64,000 nt of DNA from an uncultured Alcanivorax sp. (GTDB lineage: Bacteria; Pseudomonadota; Gammaproteobacteria; Pseudomonadales; Alcanivoracaceae): NCBI RefSeq assembly GCF_947258575.1, contig NZ_CAMYIV010000012.1, positions 372,001 through 436,000 of the forward strand. Direction: 5' to 3'. The notes under the pieces are model-generated. The model saw only the letters and a list, made by a program, of their open reading frames with translations, was not told the origin of the DNA and searched no databases. Of the stretch, positions 44,510 through 54,715 are shown piece by piece (position 1 is the first letter of the stretch; every line of letters starts with the position of its first letter). The translations under genes and the position numbers were made by a program.

Positions 44510-44775
44510 AGAGCCTGTTTGCGATCTACACACCGCTGCGCCGGAGACCATTTTTTCGTCAGGTTGTGGCGCCGCAGATGCAGTGTAGTCCTTCTACATC
44601 AATCACCGGCAACGCAGGCTGGCGGAAAATGGTCCCGGCCCTTCGGGTTGCGCTGCAAATGGCGTCAGGCGGTGTTGCGGCCCTTGAGCTTGGCCCACCA
44701 GGCCCTGCGGCCCGCGCCTAGCCTGACGCCATTTTCAGCGGCAACGCAGTGGTGTCTAGACCACAAGCAGGCTCT
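44510..44775. repeat. 266-bp element with terminal inverted repeats and two inner hairpins (MITE-like)
   Basis: The ends read AGAGCCTG(T/C)TTG inward from both sides; about 25 of the first 32 positions match. Inside are two further hairpins: ACCATTTT...AAAATGGT (44547-44633) and AAATGGCGTCAGGC...GCCTGACGCCATTT (44657-44734). The flanks CTGAAAGTGGTTA and CTGAAAGGTGGATTA are near-identical and may be a target duplication. No coding capacity seen. The rest of the gap 44485-44980 holds the promoter region of the next gene, not resolvable by eye. Confidence 0.7.
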
Positions 44776-44980
44776 GAAAGGTGGATTATAACGACAACCG
44801 GCTCTTTACGCTTGCACACAAATGGTGAAGAATTGAAAACCTTTGCTACACAATAGGGCCTAAATCCTTGATTTTGTGGTACGAATGTACTGTTTGTGTG
44901 GCGCAACACGGACTGCCTCATCCTGACGGGTAAAGGGTAGCCGATACAACAAGAAAAAACTTGAACGGAGCCAGACACTT

Positions 44981-46270
44981 ATGGCCATTCGCTACCAGGA
45001 ATATACCCGCTCCGCCATTAAAGCCGCCCCGTTTCAGCTCTGGGTAGGTCAGTGGCGTATTGATTACCTGGCGTTCTCGCATCCGGACAATGCCCACAAA
45101 CCGCCGTTGCTGGTGGTGGGTGGTGCCTTCCAGAATTTTACCTCCTACAAATATTGTGTCGAACGCATCTACCAGGATTTTCCGGTGGTGCTGGTGGACT
45201 TGCCATCCCTGGGCAACAACACACAGATCGCCCCGGACCTCAGCATGGAGGATCTGGCAGACCTGCTTTACGAATTCACCTGCCAAACCGGCTTGAAAAA
45301 AGTGCACCTCATGGGGCTGTCGCTGGGCTCTGCGGTGGCCAGTACTTTTGCCTACAAGTATCCCGAGGCCACCGATAAGCTGATCGTGGCAGGTATCGTC
45401 ACCCGGCCGCGCAAAAGCTGGCGCATGCTGGTGGAGGAATCTGTGCGAGTCCTGGAACAGGGTCGCATGGATGAGTTCAGTCAGGCAGTGGTGCTCTATC
45501 TGGTCAACTACGACAAGATGAAGGAAACCGGTATTACGCCCACCGCCCGCAAGCTGTTCTATCGGCAGATGAAGCGGCTTTCCGACAACGAGCGCGAGCG
45601 CTACAAGATCAATGGCCGCCGGCTGTTGTCCGTGGAAGGTCTGCTGGGCTATCCGGAGTGCGATACGCTGGTCACCACCGGTGAGTTCGACAGTTTTACC
45701 CTGCCCTGGGAAAACGCCTCTTTCGCTGAAAAATGTCCCAATGCCCAGTTCACGCTGATCAAGGGAGCGGATCATTTGCCGCAGCTGGAAAAGCGGGAAG
45801 TGTCCCTGGATCTGTTCTCCACTTTCCTGCGCGGCGAATCACTGGACACCGTGCAAGGTATCCGTCGTTTCGGCAAAGGCGAGTACAACCGCATCGAGCG
45901 GCGCCGTGCCGAGCGGTTGGTGCCATGCAACAATCATGGCCACGTGACCAGCGAATCCCGGGTGGGCGACCGCTTCCGGTTCAACAAGCCGGTGCAGGTG
46001 GTAGATATCAACTTCTTCGGCTGCCTGATCAAACTCAGCGAGCCGGGCTTCTCCATTGCCGACCACGCCCGTGACTGCACGCTCTACATGGAGAGTCCGG
46101 AGCTGAAACTGGAGCTGCTGGTATTCGATTACGATGGTGCCGGCTACCTGCGCTGCCTGTTCAAGCACGGCAACATCCAGGCGGCAGAACGTTTCACCGA
46201 GCTGCTGAAAAACGGCGAGTATTTTCTGCGTCAGGACAACGAGGGGAATGTGCATCGGATCTACGGATAA
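44981..46270 (+). CDS. Alpha/beta hydrolase resembling RhlA, fused to a PilZ-like domain
   Basis: 429 residues. Residues 40-285 are an alpha/beta hydrolase: LLVVGGAF, VVLVDLPSLGNN, nucleophile Ser114 in GLSLGS, Asp237 in GEFDSFT, His265 in KGADHLP. The order and the VEGLLGYPECDTLVTTGEFDSFT region recall RhlA, which makes hydroxyalkanoyloxyalkanoate surfactant precursors. Residues 305-415 look PilZ-like, with RRAER (RxxxR) at 308-312 and DINFFG at 342-347, where PilZ has D/NxSxxG. Possibly c-di-GMP-regulated lipid enzyme; this is inference. Monocistronic, ending at a repeat-armed terminator. Confidence 0.7.
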   Translation: MAIRYQEYTRSAIKAAPFQLWVGQWRIDYLAFSHPDNAHKPPLLVVGGAFQNFTSYKYCVERIYQDFPVVLVDLPSLGNNTQIAPDLSMEDLADLLYEFTCQTGLKKVHLMGLSLGSAVASTFAYKYPEATDKLIVAGIVTRPRKSWRMLVEESVRVLEQGRMDEFSQAVVLYLVNYDKMKETGITPTARKLFYRQMKRLSDNERERYKINGRRLLSVEGLLGYPECDTLVTTGEFDSFTLPWENASFAEKCPNAQFTLIKGADHLPQLEKREVSLDLFSTFLRGESLDTVQGIRRFGKGEYNRIERRRAERLVPCNNHGHVTSESRVGDRFRFNKPVQVVDINFFGCLIKLSEPGFSIADHARDCTLYMESPELKLELLVFDYDGAGYLRCLFKHGNIQAAERFTELLKNGEYFLRQDNEGNVHRIYG

Positions 46271-46280
46271 GAGGGAAGCA

Positions 46281-46438
46281 GTGAACAGTGAACAGTTAAT
46301 AGTTAACAGCTAAAAAAGATAAAAACGAAATAGGCCGCACCCAAAGCATGGGCGCGGCCTATTTGTTGTTGGCTATGAAGAAACCAGCTCGCGAGCTGTT
46401 AACTGTTCACTATTAACTGTTCACTATTAACTGTTAAC
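46281..46438. repeat. Family A heptad arms flanking a terminator (copy 3)
   Basis: The left arm (46281-46309) is GTGAACA, GTGAACA, GTTAATA, GTTAACA, G. The right arm (46396-46438) is the inverted form with six units. They enclose the GGCCGC(A/G)CCC hairpin. The right arm runs into the coding region of the next gene and supplies its last codons and stop. Confidence 0.88.
46328..46364. terminator. Bidirectional hairpin terminator
   Basis: AAATAGGCCGCACCCA pairs with TGGGCGCGGCCTATTT around a short loop; one position is an A-C mismatch. Same core as 4440-4474 and 6641-6677. Confidence 0.82.
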
Positions 46439-47287
46439 TGCCCCAACAGTTCCTTCCATGATCCTAACCATCGGATTGCCCCGCGTCTTCGGTATCGGTA
46501 GCTGGTCGTAGTAGTCGGTCGGGTTGTGGATGGTCAGGCTGTGAAAGCCAAGGCTATGGAAATGATCCACGGCTTCCATGTCGGAGTGGAAGTGAAAGCC
46601 GACCTGGCTGCGGGACACGGTGCCCAGCATGTTCCCCAGCACCTTGAGGGTCCGGTAGAAGGGCATGCCTTTGTAGAGTGGGTAGTTATCTGTCAGGTAG
46701 GTGCCTTGGGGGAATGCTTCCAGGGCGCTGGCCAGTTTGCGCCAGAAGTCGGAAATCACCGCCAGCGGGAAGTAATTCACCAGCCCTTCGGTAATCACTA
46801 CCACAGGTTTGCTCTGATCCAGCTGGGCCAGCACATGATCCAGACTGAGTTCCCCGTCTTCGGCGAAGATGTTGATAGGCTGTACGCGATGGCGCTCGCT
46901 CAGCACGCCGTGTTCTTTCAACAGTTGCTGCTTGCGCAGGGCCATGTCCGGCAGGTCGGTTTCGATGTAGGTAAGTTGCGGGTACTGCTCACAGAAACGG
47001 TGTCCCCGGGGTGACAGGCCGCAGGCGATTTCCACCACCTGGGTCACGCCGTCGTCGATCAGTTGATGCAGCCGGTGGTCGATCAGGTGGTGGCGCTGCA
47101 ACAGAAAGGTGCGGATGTTGCCACCGACGATATGCCGGCCCACGTACTCGAAGGGGGCCAGGGCGCCATACAGGAAGGCACCGCCTTTGGTGCGGAAGAA
47201 GGGCGCGGAGATGCCGTCACGGGTCCACACGTGGCCGGTGTAGAGGGCGGTAAAACTGATCGATGAAGTATCCCGGGGTTCACTCAT
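46427..47287 (-). CDS. Class I SAM-dependent methyltransferase, leucine carboxymethyltransferase-like (PF04072)
   Basis: 286 residues. The SAM motif VVEIACGLSPRGHRF and YIETDLPDMALRKQQLL (motif II), then VVITEGLVNYFP, are the Ppm1/LCM-type pattern found in many bacterial O-methyltransferases. The substrate is unknown. Its last four codons and stop derive from a family A repeat. It lies between the RhlA-like gene and holA, where Pseudomonas has proA directly after holA or other genes, so it is accessory here. Confidence 0.82.
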   Translation of the reverse strand: MSEPRDTSSISFTALYTGHVWTRDGISAPFFRTKGGAFLYGALAPFEYVGRHIVGGNIRTFLLQRHHLIDHRLHQLIDDGVTQVVEIACGLSPRGHRFCEQYPQLTYIETDLPDMALRKQQLLKEHGVLSERHRVQPINIFAEDGELSLDHVLAQLDQSKPVVVITEGLVNYFPLAVISDFWRKLASALEAFPQGTYLTDNYPLYKGMPFYRTLKVLGNMLGTVSRSQVGFHFHSDMEAVDHFHSLGFHSLTIHNPTDYYDQLPIPKTRGNPMVRIMEGTVGAVNS

Positions 47288-47394
47288 TGTTGTTCTGGCT
47301 GGTTGTGACTGAGGCCTGACAGGCTAGCAGAATTATGCCATTGGGTGATGGCAATTTGTGCCAAATTGCCGGTGGGGGCGATGCGGGGGTTGGG

Positions 47395-47560
47395 GTATTC
47401 GCGGTCGAACGACCGCTCCCACTGTGGTGGTGGATATCACTGCGGAAATCGACCGCAGGGCGATCAGGAATTACCGAACTCGACAGGTTTGGCTGATCGG
47501 CAAATACGCACCCGGAACAGGCGCCTGAATCGCGCCGCGAGCGACGCTCCTACGCCGACT
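47395..47560 (+). repeat. Family C repeat, degenerate copy
   Basis: Carries the core GGAAATCGACCGCAGGG, CGATCAGGAATTACCGA, CTCGACAGGTTT, then a GCGACGCTCCTACG end; the other end (GACCGCTCCCACTGTGG) differs. It sits in the 368-base gap 47288-47655 together with the family A arm at 47621-47651. No gene is seen in the gap. Confidence 0.7.
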
Positions 47561-47620
47561 TTCGGGGTACAGTGCTATTGGTTGGCACGACTTCCCTGTC
47601 TTGTGTTGCCGTTTTTTCCG

Positions 47621-47651
47621 CTATTCACTGTTAATTATTAACTATTCACTG
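47621..47651 (-). repeat. Single family A heptad arm
   Basis: Four units on the minus strand: GTGAATA, GTTAATA, ATTAACA, GTGAATA, G. It begins 4 bases after the holA stop codon. I see no matching arm or GGCCGCGCCC hairpin nearby. Confidence 0.8.
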
Positions 47652-47655
47652 CTTT

Positions 47656-48657
47656 TCATCGTTCCATGCTACGCGGTAGCGGATGCCCTGCAAGGCGCAG
47701 TGCCAACGAGGTGATGTACTGCCAGGGGTCACCTTTGGCCATGCCTTTGACGCACTGGTCGGCGCGGATGGCGCTGGCCTGGGCGGCCTTCAGGTGTTGC
47801 GGGTTGAGGCGCTGGGCCTGGGCCTGCATGGCGCGTACCCGCTGGGGGGGCAGGCGCGGTGGCGGGCCGCCGCTGAGCATGCCGTCGAGGATACGGATGT
47901 CGCGGCTCAAGGCCCATAACAGGACGGGCGGTTCCACCCCTTCAGCACGCAGGGTCTGGATGATGTGCAGCACCCGCTGGGCGTTGCCCTGGGCAGTGGC
48001 TTCGGTAAGGTCGAAGGGCGAGTAGCGGCTGGAGTCGCCCACCGCCTGTTGTACGTCTTCCGGGCCTACCTGACCGTCTTCCACCAGCAGGGTCAGTTTG
48101 TCCACTTCCTGGGCGGCGGCCAGCAGATTACCTTCGCTGCGTTCGATCAGCAGGGCCAGGGCGTCTTCGCTGGCACTGAGTCCGCGGCTGGCCAGGCGGT
48201 CCTGCAGCCAGTTGCGCAGGCCGGCGCCTTCCACCGGCCAGACTTCGATGACTGCACCGACCTCATCCAGGGCTTTGACCCAGGCGCTGTTCCAGTCCTT
48301 GCGACGGTCGAGTTTGGAGCAGCGGATCAGCAGCAGGGTGTCATCGGCGGGGCTGGCCAGAATGTCGCGAAGGATCTGGCTGCCGGCCTTGTCCGGGCGC
48401 TTGTCGTTGAGTACCAGTTCGAGAATCCGCCGACCACCGAACAGGCTCATGCTCTGGGATTCGTTGAGCAGGGAGTTCCAGTCGATACCGGTGTCGGAAG
48501 AGAAGCGATGACGTTCGTCAAAGCCCTGATCGCGGGCGGCGCGGCGCAGGTCGTCGAGCAGCTCGCCCTGTTGCAGCGGCTCATCACCGGCCACCAGGTA
48601 GGCGGGCAGCAGGCGATCCGCCAGGTGTTTGCCGAGCTGCTCCGGGCGCAGACGCAT
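47656..48657 (-). CDS. holA: DNA polymerase III delta subunit
   Basis: 333 residues. Clamp-loader subunit that opens the beta clamp. N-terminal MRLRPEQLGKHLADRLLPAYLVAGDEPLQQGELLDDLRRAA, then LLIRCSKLDRRKDWNSAWVKALDEVGAVIEVWPVE, and the C-terminal helical domain. Its start overlaps the lptE stop by one base. Confidence 0.94.
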   Translation of the reverse strand: MRLRPEQLGKHLADRLLPAYLVAGDEPLQQGELLDDLRRAARDQGFDERHRFSSDTGIDWNSLLNESQSMSLFGGRRILELVLNDKRPDKAGSQILRDILASPADDTLLLIRCSKLDRRKDWNSAWVKALDEVGAVIEVWPVEGAGLRNWLQDRLASRGLSASEDALALLIERSEGNLLAAAQEVDKLTLLVEDGQVGPEDVQQAVGDSSRYSPFDLTEATAQGNAQRVLHIIQTLRAEGVEPPVLLWALSRDIRILDGMLSGGPPPRLPPQRVRAMQAQAQRLNPQHLKAAQASAIRADQCVKGMAKGDPWQYITSLALRLAGHPLPRSMER

Positions 48658-49166
48658 CAGTAGGTCTCCCAGCCCTCGGAGGCAGCGGCGATCTGGTTGA
48701 TCAGCCGGTAGGCCATGTCCAGAAACAGGTCGTCACGGACCAGTTGCTCCTCGTCGGAGGAGGCGGTGGCGTTTTCCGGGTACCAGGGCAGGTTGCGCAG
48801 GGTCATCATGCGCGTTGGCGTGGTCAGCAGGGCGCCGCTTTTGCGGTCCTTGATGTGCCAGCGCAGGGTGTAGCGCAGTTCGATTTCCGCCTGGCGACCC
48901 TGGGCATCCACCGCCGAGGTGCGGCGCATCCAGTCTTCGTCATCGATGACCAGGATGTAGGGCGCCTCGTTGTGTACCAGCACGCCCTGGTCTTCCAGCT
49001 CGTCTTCCAGGGTGTAGCGCAGCTCCGTGGAGGCGCCACTGACCGTCAGGGTTTCCATGGACGGTGTGCTGGTGGTGCCACGCAGTTGCCAGCCGCAGGC
49101 ACTGAGGACAAACCCCAGCACCAGCAGCAGGGTCAGACGGGATGTGGCGCGCAAGCTGGATGTCAT
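48657..49166 (-). CDS. lptE: LPS assembly lipoprotein LptE
   Basis: 169 residues. Lipoprotein signal ending LSACGW at the acylated Cys. Family features: CGWQLRGT and the MRRTSAVDAQGRQAEIELRYTLRWHI beta-strand region. It plugs the LptD barrel for lipopolysaccharide export. Located between leuS and holA as in most gammaproteobacteria, 9 bases after leuS. Confidence 0.93.
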   Translation of the reverse strand: MTSSLRATSRLTLLLVLGFVLSACGWQLRGTTSTPSMETLTVSGASTELRYTLEDELEDQGVLVHNEAPYILVIDDEDWMRRTSAVDAQGRQAEIELRYTLRWHIKDRKSGALLTTPTRMMTLRNLPWYPENATASSDEEQLVRDDLFLDMAYRLINQIAAASEGWETY

Positions 49167-49175
49167 AACCGCCTC

Positions 49176-51647
<2,472 letters not shown>

Positions 51648-51763
51648 TTACGGGAACATCGCGGTTGCGAAGGGGACATAGGATACATGAGCTCAGCCCG
51701 GATTTCTCACTGGTCTGCACCGCGAAAGTGTTGGCTGAATAATCACCGCAAACGGGAGTGCCG

Positions 51764-52378
51764 ATGGCGTTGACCTACCTGGTGCTGCTGGTGCTGGTGG
51801 GGGGAACCCTGCCGGCAGTGGTCCGCAGCCTGTTGCCGCCCCTGCCGCGACGCAATACCGGGATTACTCCCCAGGCGGTAGTGGTACTGGGGGCCGGGCG
51901 GCGACAGCGTGATGGTCAGTTTTCCCTGACCACCCGTGGCCTGCGGCGGTTGCAGCTGGCCGCGGAGCTGGCCCATGAGCATGGTTTGCCGCTGCTGGTC
52001 AGTGGTGGCATCAGCACCACTCCCCATGCCGATAATGAGCCTTCCGAAGCACAGTTGATGGCGGACCTGGTGCGCCGACGCTGGCCGACCATGACGGTGC
52101 TTGAGGAAGGGCAAAGCCGTAATACCTGGGAAAATGCGGTGCACAGCGGCGAGCTGCTGGCCCAGCGTGGCATCGACGAGATCATGCTGGTCAGCGACCG
52201 GGCTCACCTGCCACGGGCTCTGCTGTGTTTTCAGAGCCAGGGGGTGCTGGCCCAGGCTGCCTGGCGCAAGCGACTGCCAAAACAGGAATGGGTGCCTTCT
52301 GCGGGGGCGTTATCCATGGTGCCGGAGATCTGGTACGAGTGGCTGGCGCTGGTGTGGTACCACCTGCGGTATCTATAG
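51764..52378 (+). CDS. YdcF/ElyC-like DUF218 protein
   Basis: 204 residues from the ATG after GGGAG; a GTG two codons earlier is less well placed. N-terminal hydrophobic anchor (3-20), then the DUF218 domain: AVVVLGAGRRQRDGQFSLTTRGLRRLQLAAELA, LLVSGGI, VLEEGQSRNTWENAVHSGELL and IMLVSDRAHLPRALLCF. E. coli relatives ElyC and SanA affect envelope integrity; the precise activity is not known. Divergent from leuS. Confidence 0.88.
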   Translation: MALTYLVLLVLVGGTLPAVVRSLLPPLPRRNTGITPQAVVVLGAGRRQRDGQFSLTTRGLRRLQLAAELAHEHGLPLLVSGGISTTPHADNEPSEAQLMADLVRRRWPTMTVLEEGQSRNTWENAVHSGELLAQRGIDEIMLVSDRAHLPRALLCFQSQGVLAQAAWRKRLPKQEWVPSAGALSMVPEIWYEWLALVWYHLRYL

Positions 52379-52397
52379 GGCGCCTGACGGAAAATCC

Positions 52398-52475
52398 TTG
52401 TGGGAAGCGATGCCTGCATCGCGAAGAAGACCCGCCTGAGCAACATCTTCGCGATGCAGGCATCGCTTCCCACAA
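52398..52475. repeat. Perfect 30-bp-arm hairpin (REP-like)
   Basis: The arms 52398-52427 and 52446-52475 are exact reverse complements (30 of 30) around an 18-base loop. They start TTGTGGGAAGCGATGCC and each arm holds its own palindrome GCGATGC/GCATCGC. It lies in the convergent junction between the YdcF-like gene and the last SulP gene. The TGTGGGAAGC opening recalls pseudomonad REP sequences. Confidence 0.85.
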
Positions 52476-52501
52476 AAGAATACAACTTTGGACGCGGGGC
52501 A

Positions 52502-54247
52502 TCAGGTGTCAGGCTCTTCCTCCCGTAAACTCTCCGGCGCCAGTACTTCCATAGCCTGATAATGGCTCAGATATACCCTGCCGGTCAGCACCTTCTGAAA
52601 GTCGGTTTTTATCAGTACGTCCATCACCGGGCCCTTTACGTTAGACAGGTTTAGCGTCACCCCGGCGTTTTTCAATCGTTCGTTCAGGCTTTCCAGACTT
52701 TCCACGGCGCTGGCATCCAGATGATTGATGCCGGAGCAGTGCAGCACCACGTGCTGAATCTGCGGGTGGGCCTGGGCGTCGTCGTAGATGCGGTCTTCCA
52801 GGGTGCGGGCATTGCCGAAATAGAGGGATTCGTCCACCCGGATGGACAGCACCTCCTCGGTGAGTTCAACGCTATGGCGATCCATGTTGCGAAAATGATG
52901 GGTGCCGGGAATGCGGCCCAGCTCGGCCACATGAGGCTGGCTGGTGCGCCACATGAACAAGGCCACGGAAAGCACCACCCCCAGCAATAAGCCACTCTGC
53001 ACATTGATCAGCAGCACTCCGGCCAGGGTGGCAGCCATTGCCAGGGCATCCGGGCGACTGAATGCCCACAGATGTTTCAGCTCCGCCAGATTGATCAGTG
53101 GCAGGATGCCGACCACGATGATGGCAGCCAGGGCCGCCAGTGGCAGGTACTGGAACCAGCCGGTGAAAAACAGGGCCACCAGAGAGATGCCGATACCGGT
53201 GAGCAGGCCGGCCATGGGGGTGCGTGCACCGGCCTCGTAATTCACCGTGGTGCGCGAAAAGCTGCCGGTAACAGCGAACGCGCCGGACAGGCCGCTGCCG
53301 ATGTTGGCCAGACCCAGCCCCATCAGTTCCCGGTTGGCATCCACCCGCTCGCGCCGTTTTGCCGCCAGGGCCTGGGCCAGGGAAATGGATTCCACAAAGC
53401 CGATCAATGCCAGCAGCGCCGCCGGGGTAATCAGGTTTTGCCAGTGTTCGCGGCCCAGCCCGGGCAGGGTGAAATGGGGCAACCCTGCGGGGATCGCCCC
53501 GACCACGGCAAGGCCACGGCTATCCAGCGACAGGGACACAGTGAGCAGGGTGGTGACCAGTACGGCCAGAATTGGCCCGCACTTGCTGATAAAGGCCACC
53601 AGCCAGCCGGGTAGTCGGGTGGCCTTGAGCGGGGTGGCCAGATATTTCGGGATCAGCAGGCAGGTAATGGCGACCAGGCTGATACCCAGTGTCAGCCAGT
53701 GGGTCCGGGGCAGGTGTTGCCCCAGTGTCTGCGCCAGGCTCATCAGCTCATCCCCGGAGGCGTCGATGCGTAACAGGTACTTGAGCTGACTGGTGGCAAT
53801 GAGAATGGCACAGCCGCTGATGAAACCGGTGATCACCGGGTGGCTGAGCAGGTTGGTGAGCCAGCCCAGTCGCAATATGGCCATGGCCACCAGAAACAGC
53901 CCGGACAGCAGCCCCATGCCGATGGCGGCCTGGATAAACAGTTGCGGGTCGCCCTGGGCCAGGGTGCCGGCAGCGGAGGCAGTAATCAGTGAAGTGAGGG
54001 CGGCGGGGCCCACGGACAGGGTGCGACTGGTGCCGAACAGAGCGTAGAGAATCAGTGGCAGGATGCTGGCATAGAGGCCGGTTTGTGGCGGCATGCCAGC
54101 GAGCATGGCATAGGCCAGGCCCTGGGGAACCAGCAGGATGGTGACAATGATGGCGGCCAGCACATCTCCGGCCGCCTGCTCACGGTTGTAGGTGGCGAGC
54201 CAGTCACTGGCCGGCAGCCAGCGGAACCGGCGGCCGGCATCTGCCAC
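52502..54247 (-). CDS. SulP-family anion transporter with STAS domain (distal copy)
   Basis: 581 residues. A SulP membrane domain with about 12-14 helices; PQGLAYAMLAGMPPQTGLYAS is the Sulfate_tra_GLY signature region, and NRELMGLGLANIGSGLSGAFAVTGSFSRTTVNYEAGA the second motif. C-terminal STAS domain (450-570, HLDASAVESLESL). Probably moves sulfate, sulfite or bicarbonate; as last gene of the sulfide operon, export of the oxidised sulfur product is plausible (inference). A clear paralogue of the SulP at 54716. It begins 2 bases after the DUF442 stop. Confidence 0.88.
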   Translation of the reverse strand: MADAGRRFRWLPASDWLATYNREQAAGDVLAAIIVTILLVPQGLAYAMLAGMPPQTGLYASILPLILYALFGTSRTLSVGPAALTSLITASAAGTLAQGDPQLFIQAAIGMGLLSGLFLVAMAILRLGWLTNLLSHPVITGFISGCAILIATSQLKYLLRIDASGDELMSLAQTLGQHLPRTHWLTLGISLVAITCLLIPKYLATPLKATRLPGWLVAFISKCGPILAVLVTTLLTVSLSLDSRGLAVVGAIPAGLPHFTLPGLGREHWQNLITPAALLALIGFVESISLAQALAAKRRERVDANRELMGLGLANIGSGLSGAFAVTGSFSRTTVNYEAGARTPMAGLLTGIGISLVALFFTGWFQYLPLAALAAIIVVGILPLINLAELKHLWAFSRPDALAMAATLAGVLLINVQSGLLLGVVLSVALFMWRTSQPHVAELGRIPGTHHFRNMDRHSVELTEEVLSIRVDESLYFGNARTLEDRIYDDAQAHPQIQHVVLHCSGINHLDASAVESLESLNERLKNAGVTLNLSNVKGPVMDVLIKTDFQKVLTGRVYLSHYQAMEVLAPESLREEEPDT

Positions 54248-54249
54248 GG

Positions 54250-54678
54250 CTACTGACCCCGACGCTGGTCGAGTCGGCCGGCAAGCTGGCTTAGGTCATA
54301 GCCGGCCTGTTCAGCGGTGGCCAGGATGCTGGCATTGTCCTGCTCGTCCGCCTGGGTCAGGGCCCACAGGGTGGTGCAGCGGGTGCCGGTGCGACAGAAG
54401 GCCAGTACCGGTTGTTCTGCCAGGGAAACGATGGCATCAAAGCCGTCGATGTCCACGTCGCTGATGTTGTTACCCACGACCGGTTGATGGGCGTACTCGA
54501 GACCGGCGGCTTCTGCGGCGGCAGCCAGCTCGGCGCTGCTGGGCTGGTCTTCACTTTCGCCATCGGGGCGGTTGTTGAGGACGGTCTTGAACCCGGCCCT
54601 GGCCAGTTCGGCCATGTCTTCTGGCAGCAGTTGCGGTGCCACTGACAGGCTTTCGGTAAGGCGATTGATGGTAGCCAT
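54250..54678 (-). CDS. DUF442 (beta-lactamase-hydrolase-like, TIGR01244) sulfur transferase
   Basis: 142 residues, ATG after AAGGAG. Dual-specificity-phosphatase-like fold. N-terminal INRLTESLSVAPQLLPEDMAELARAGFKTVLNNRPDGE and the active loop LAFCRTGTRCTTLWAL, with the family Cys and Arg. This domain is often fused or next to persulfide dioxygenases, where it handles sulfane sulfur. Here it is a free-standing protein lying between the two SulP transporters. Confidence 0.9.
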   Translation of the reverse strand: MATINRLTESLSVAPQLLPEDMAELARAGFKTVLNNRPDGESEDQPSSAELAAAAEAAGLEYAHQPVVGNNISDVDIDGFDAIVSLAEQPVLAFCRTGTRCTTLWALTQADEQDNASILATAEQAGYDLSQLAGRLDQRRGQ

Positions 54679-54715
54679 GAAAACTCCTTGCGAATGAACG
54701 CTCAGCTTAACCTTG

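Noticed and set aside
47345-47641. 98-codon frame in the gap upstream of holA
   Set aside because: It runs through the family C repeat and a family A arm; the coding potential is a by-product of the repeat.
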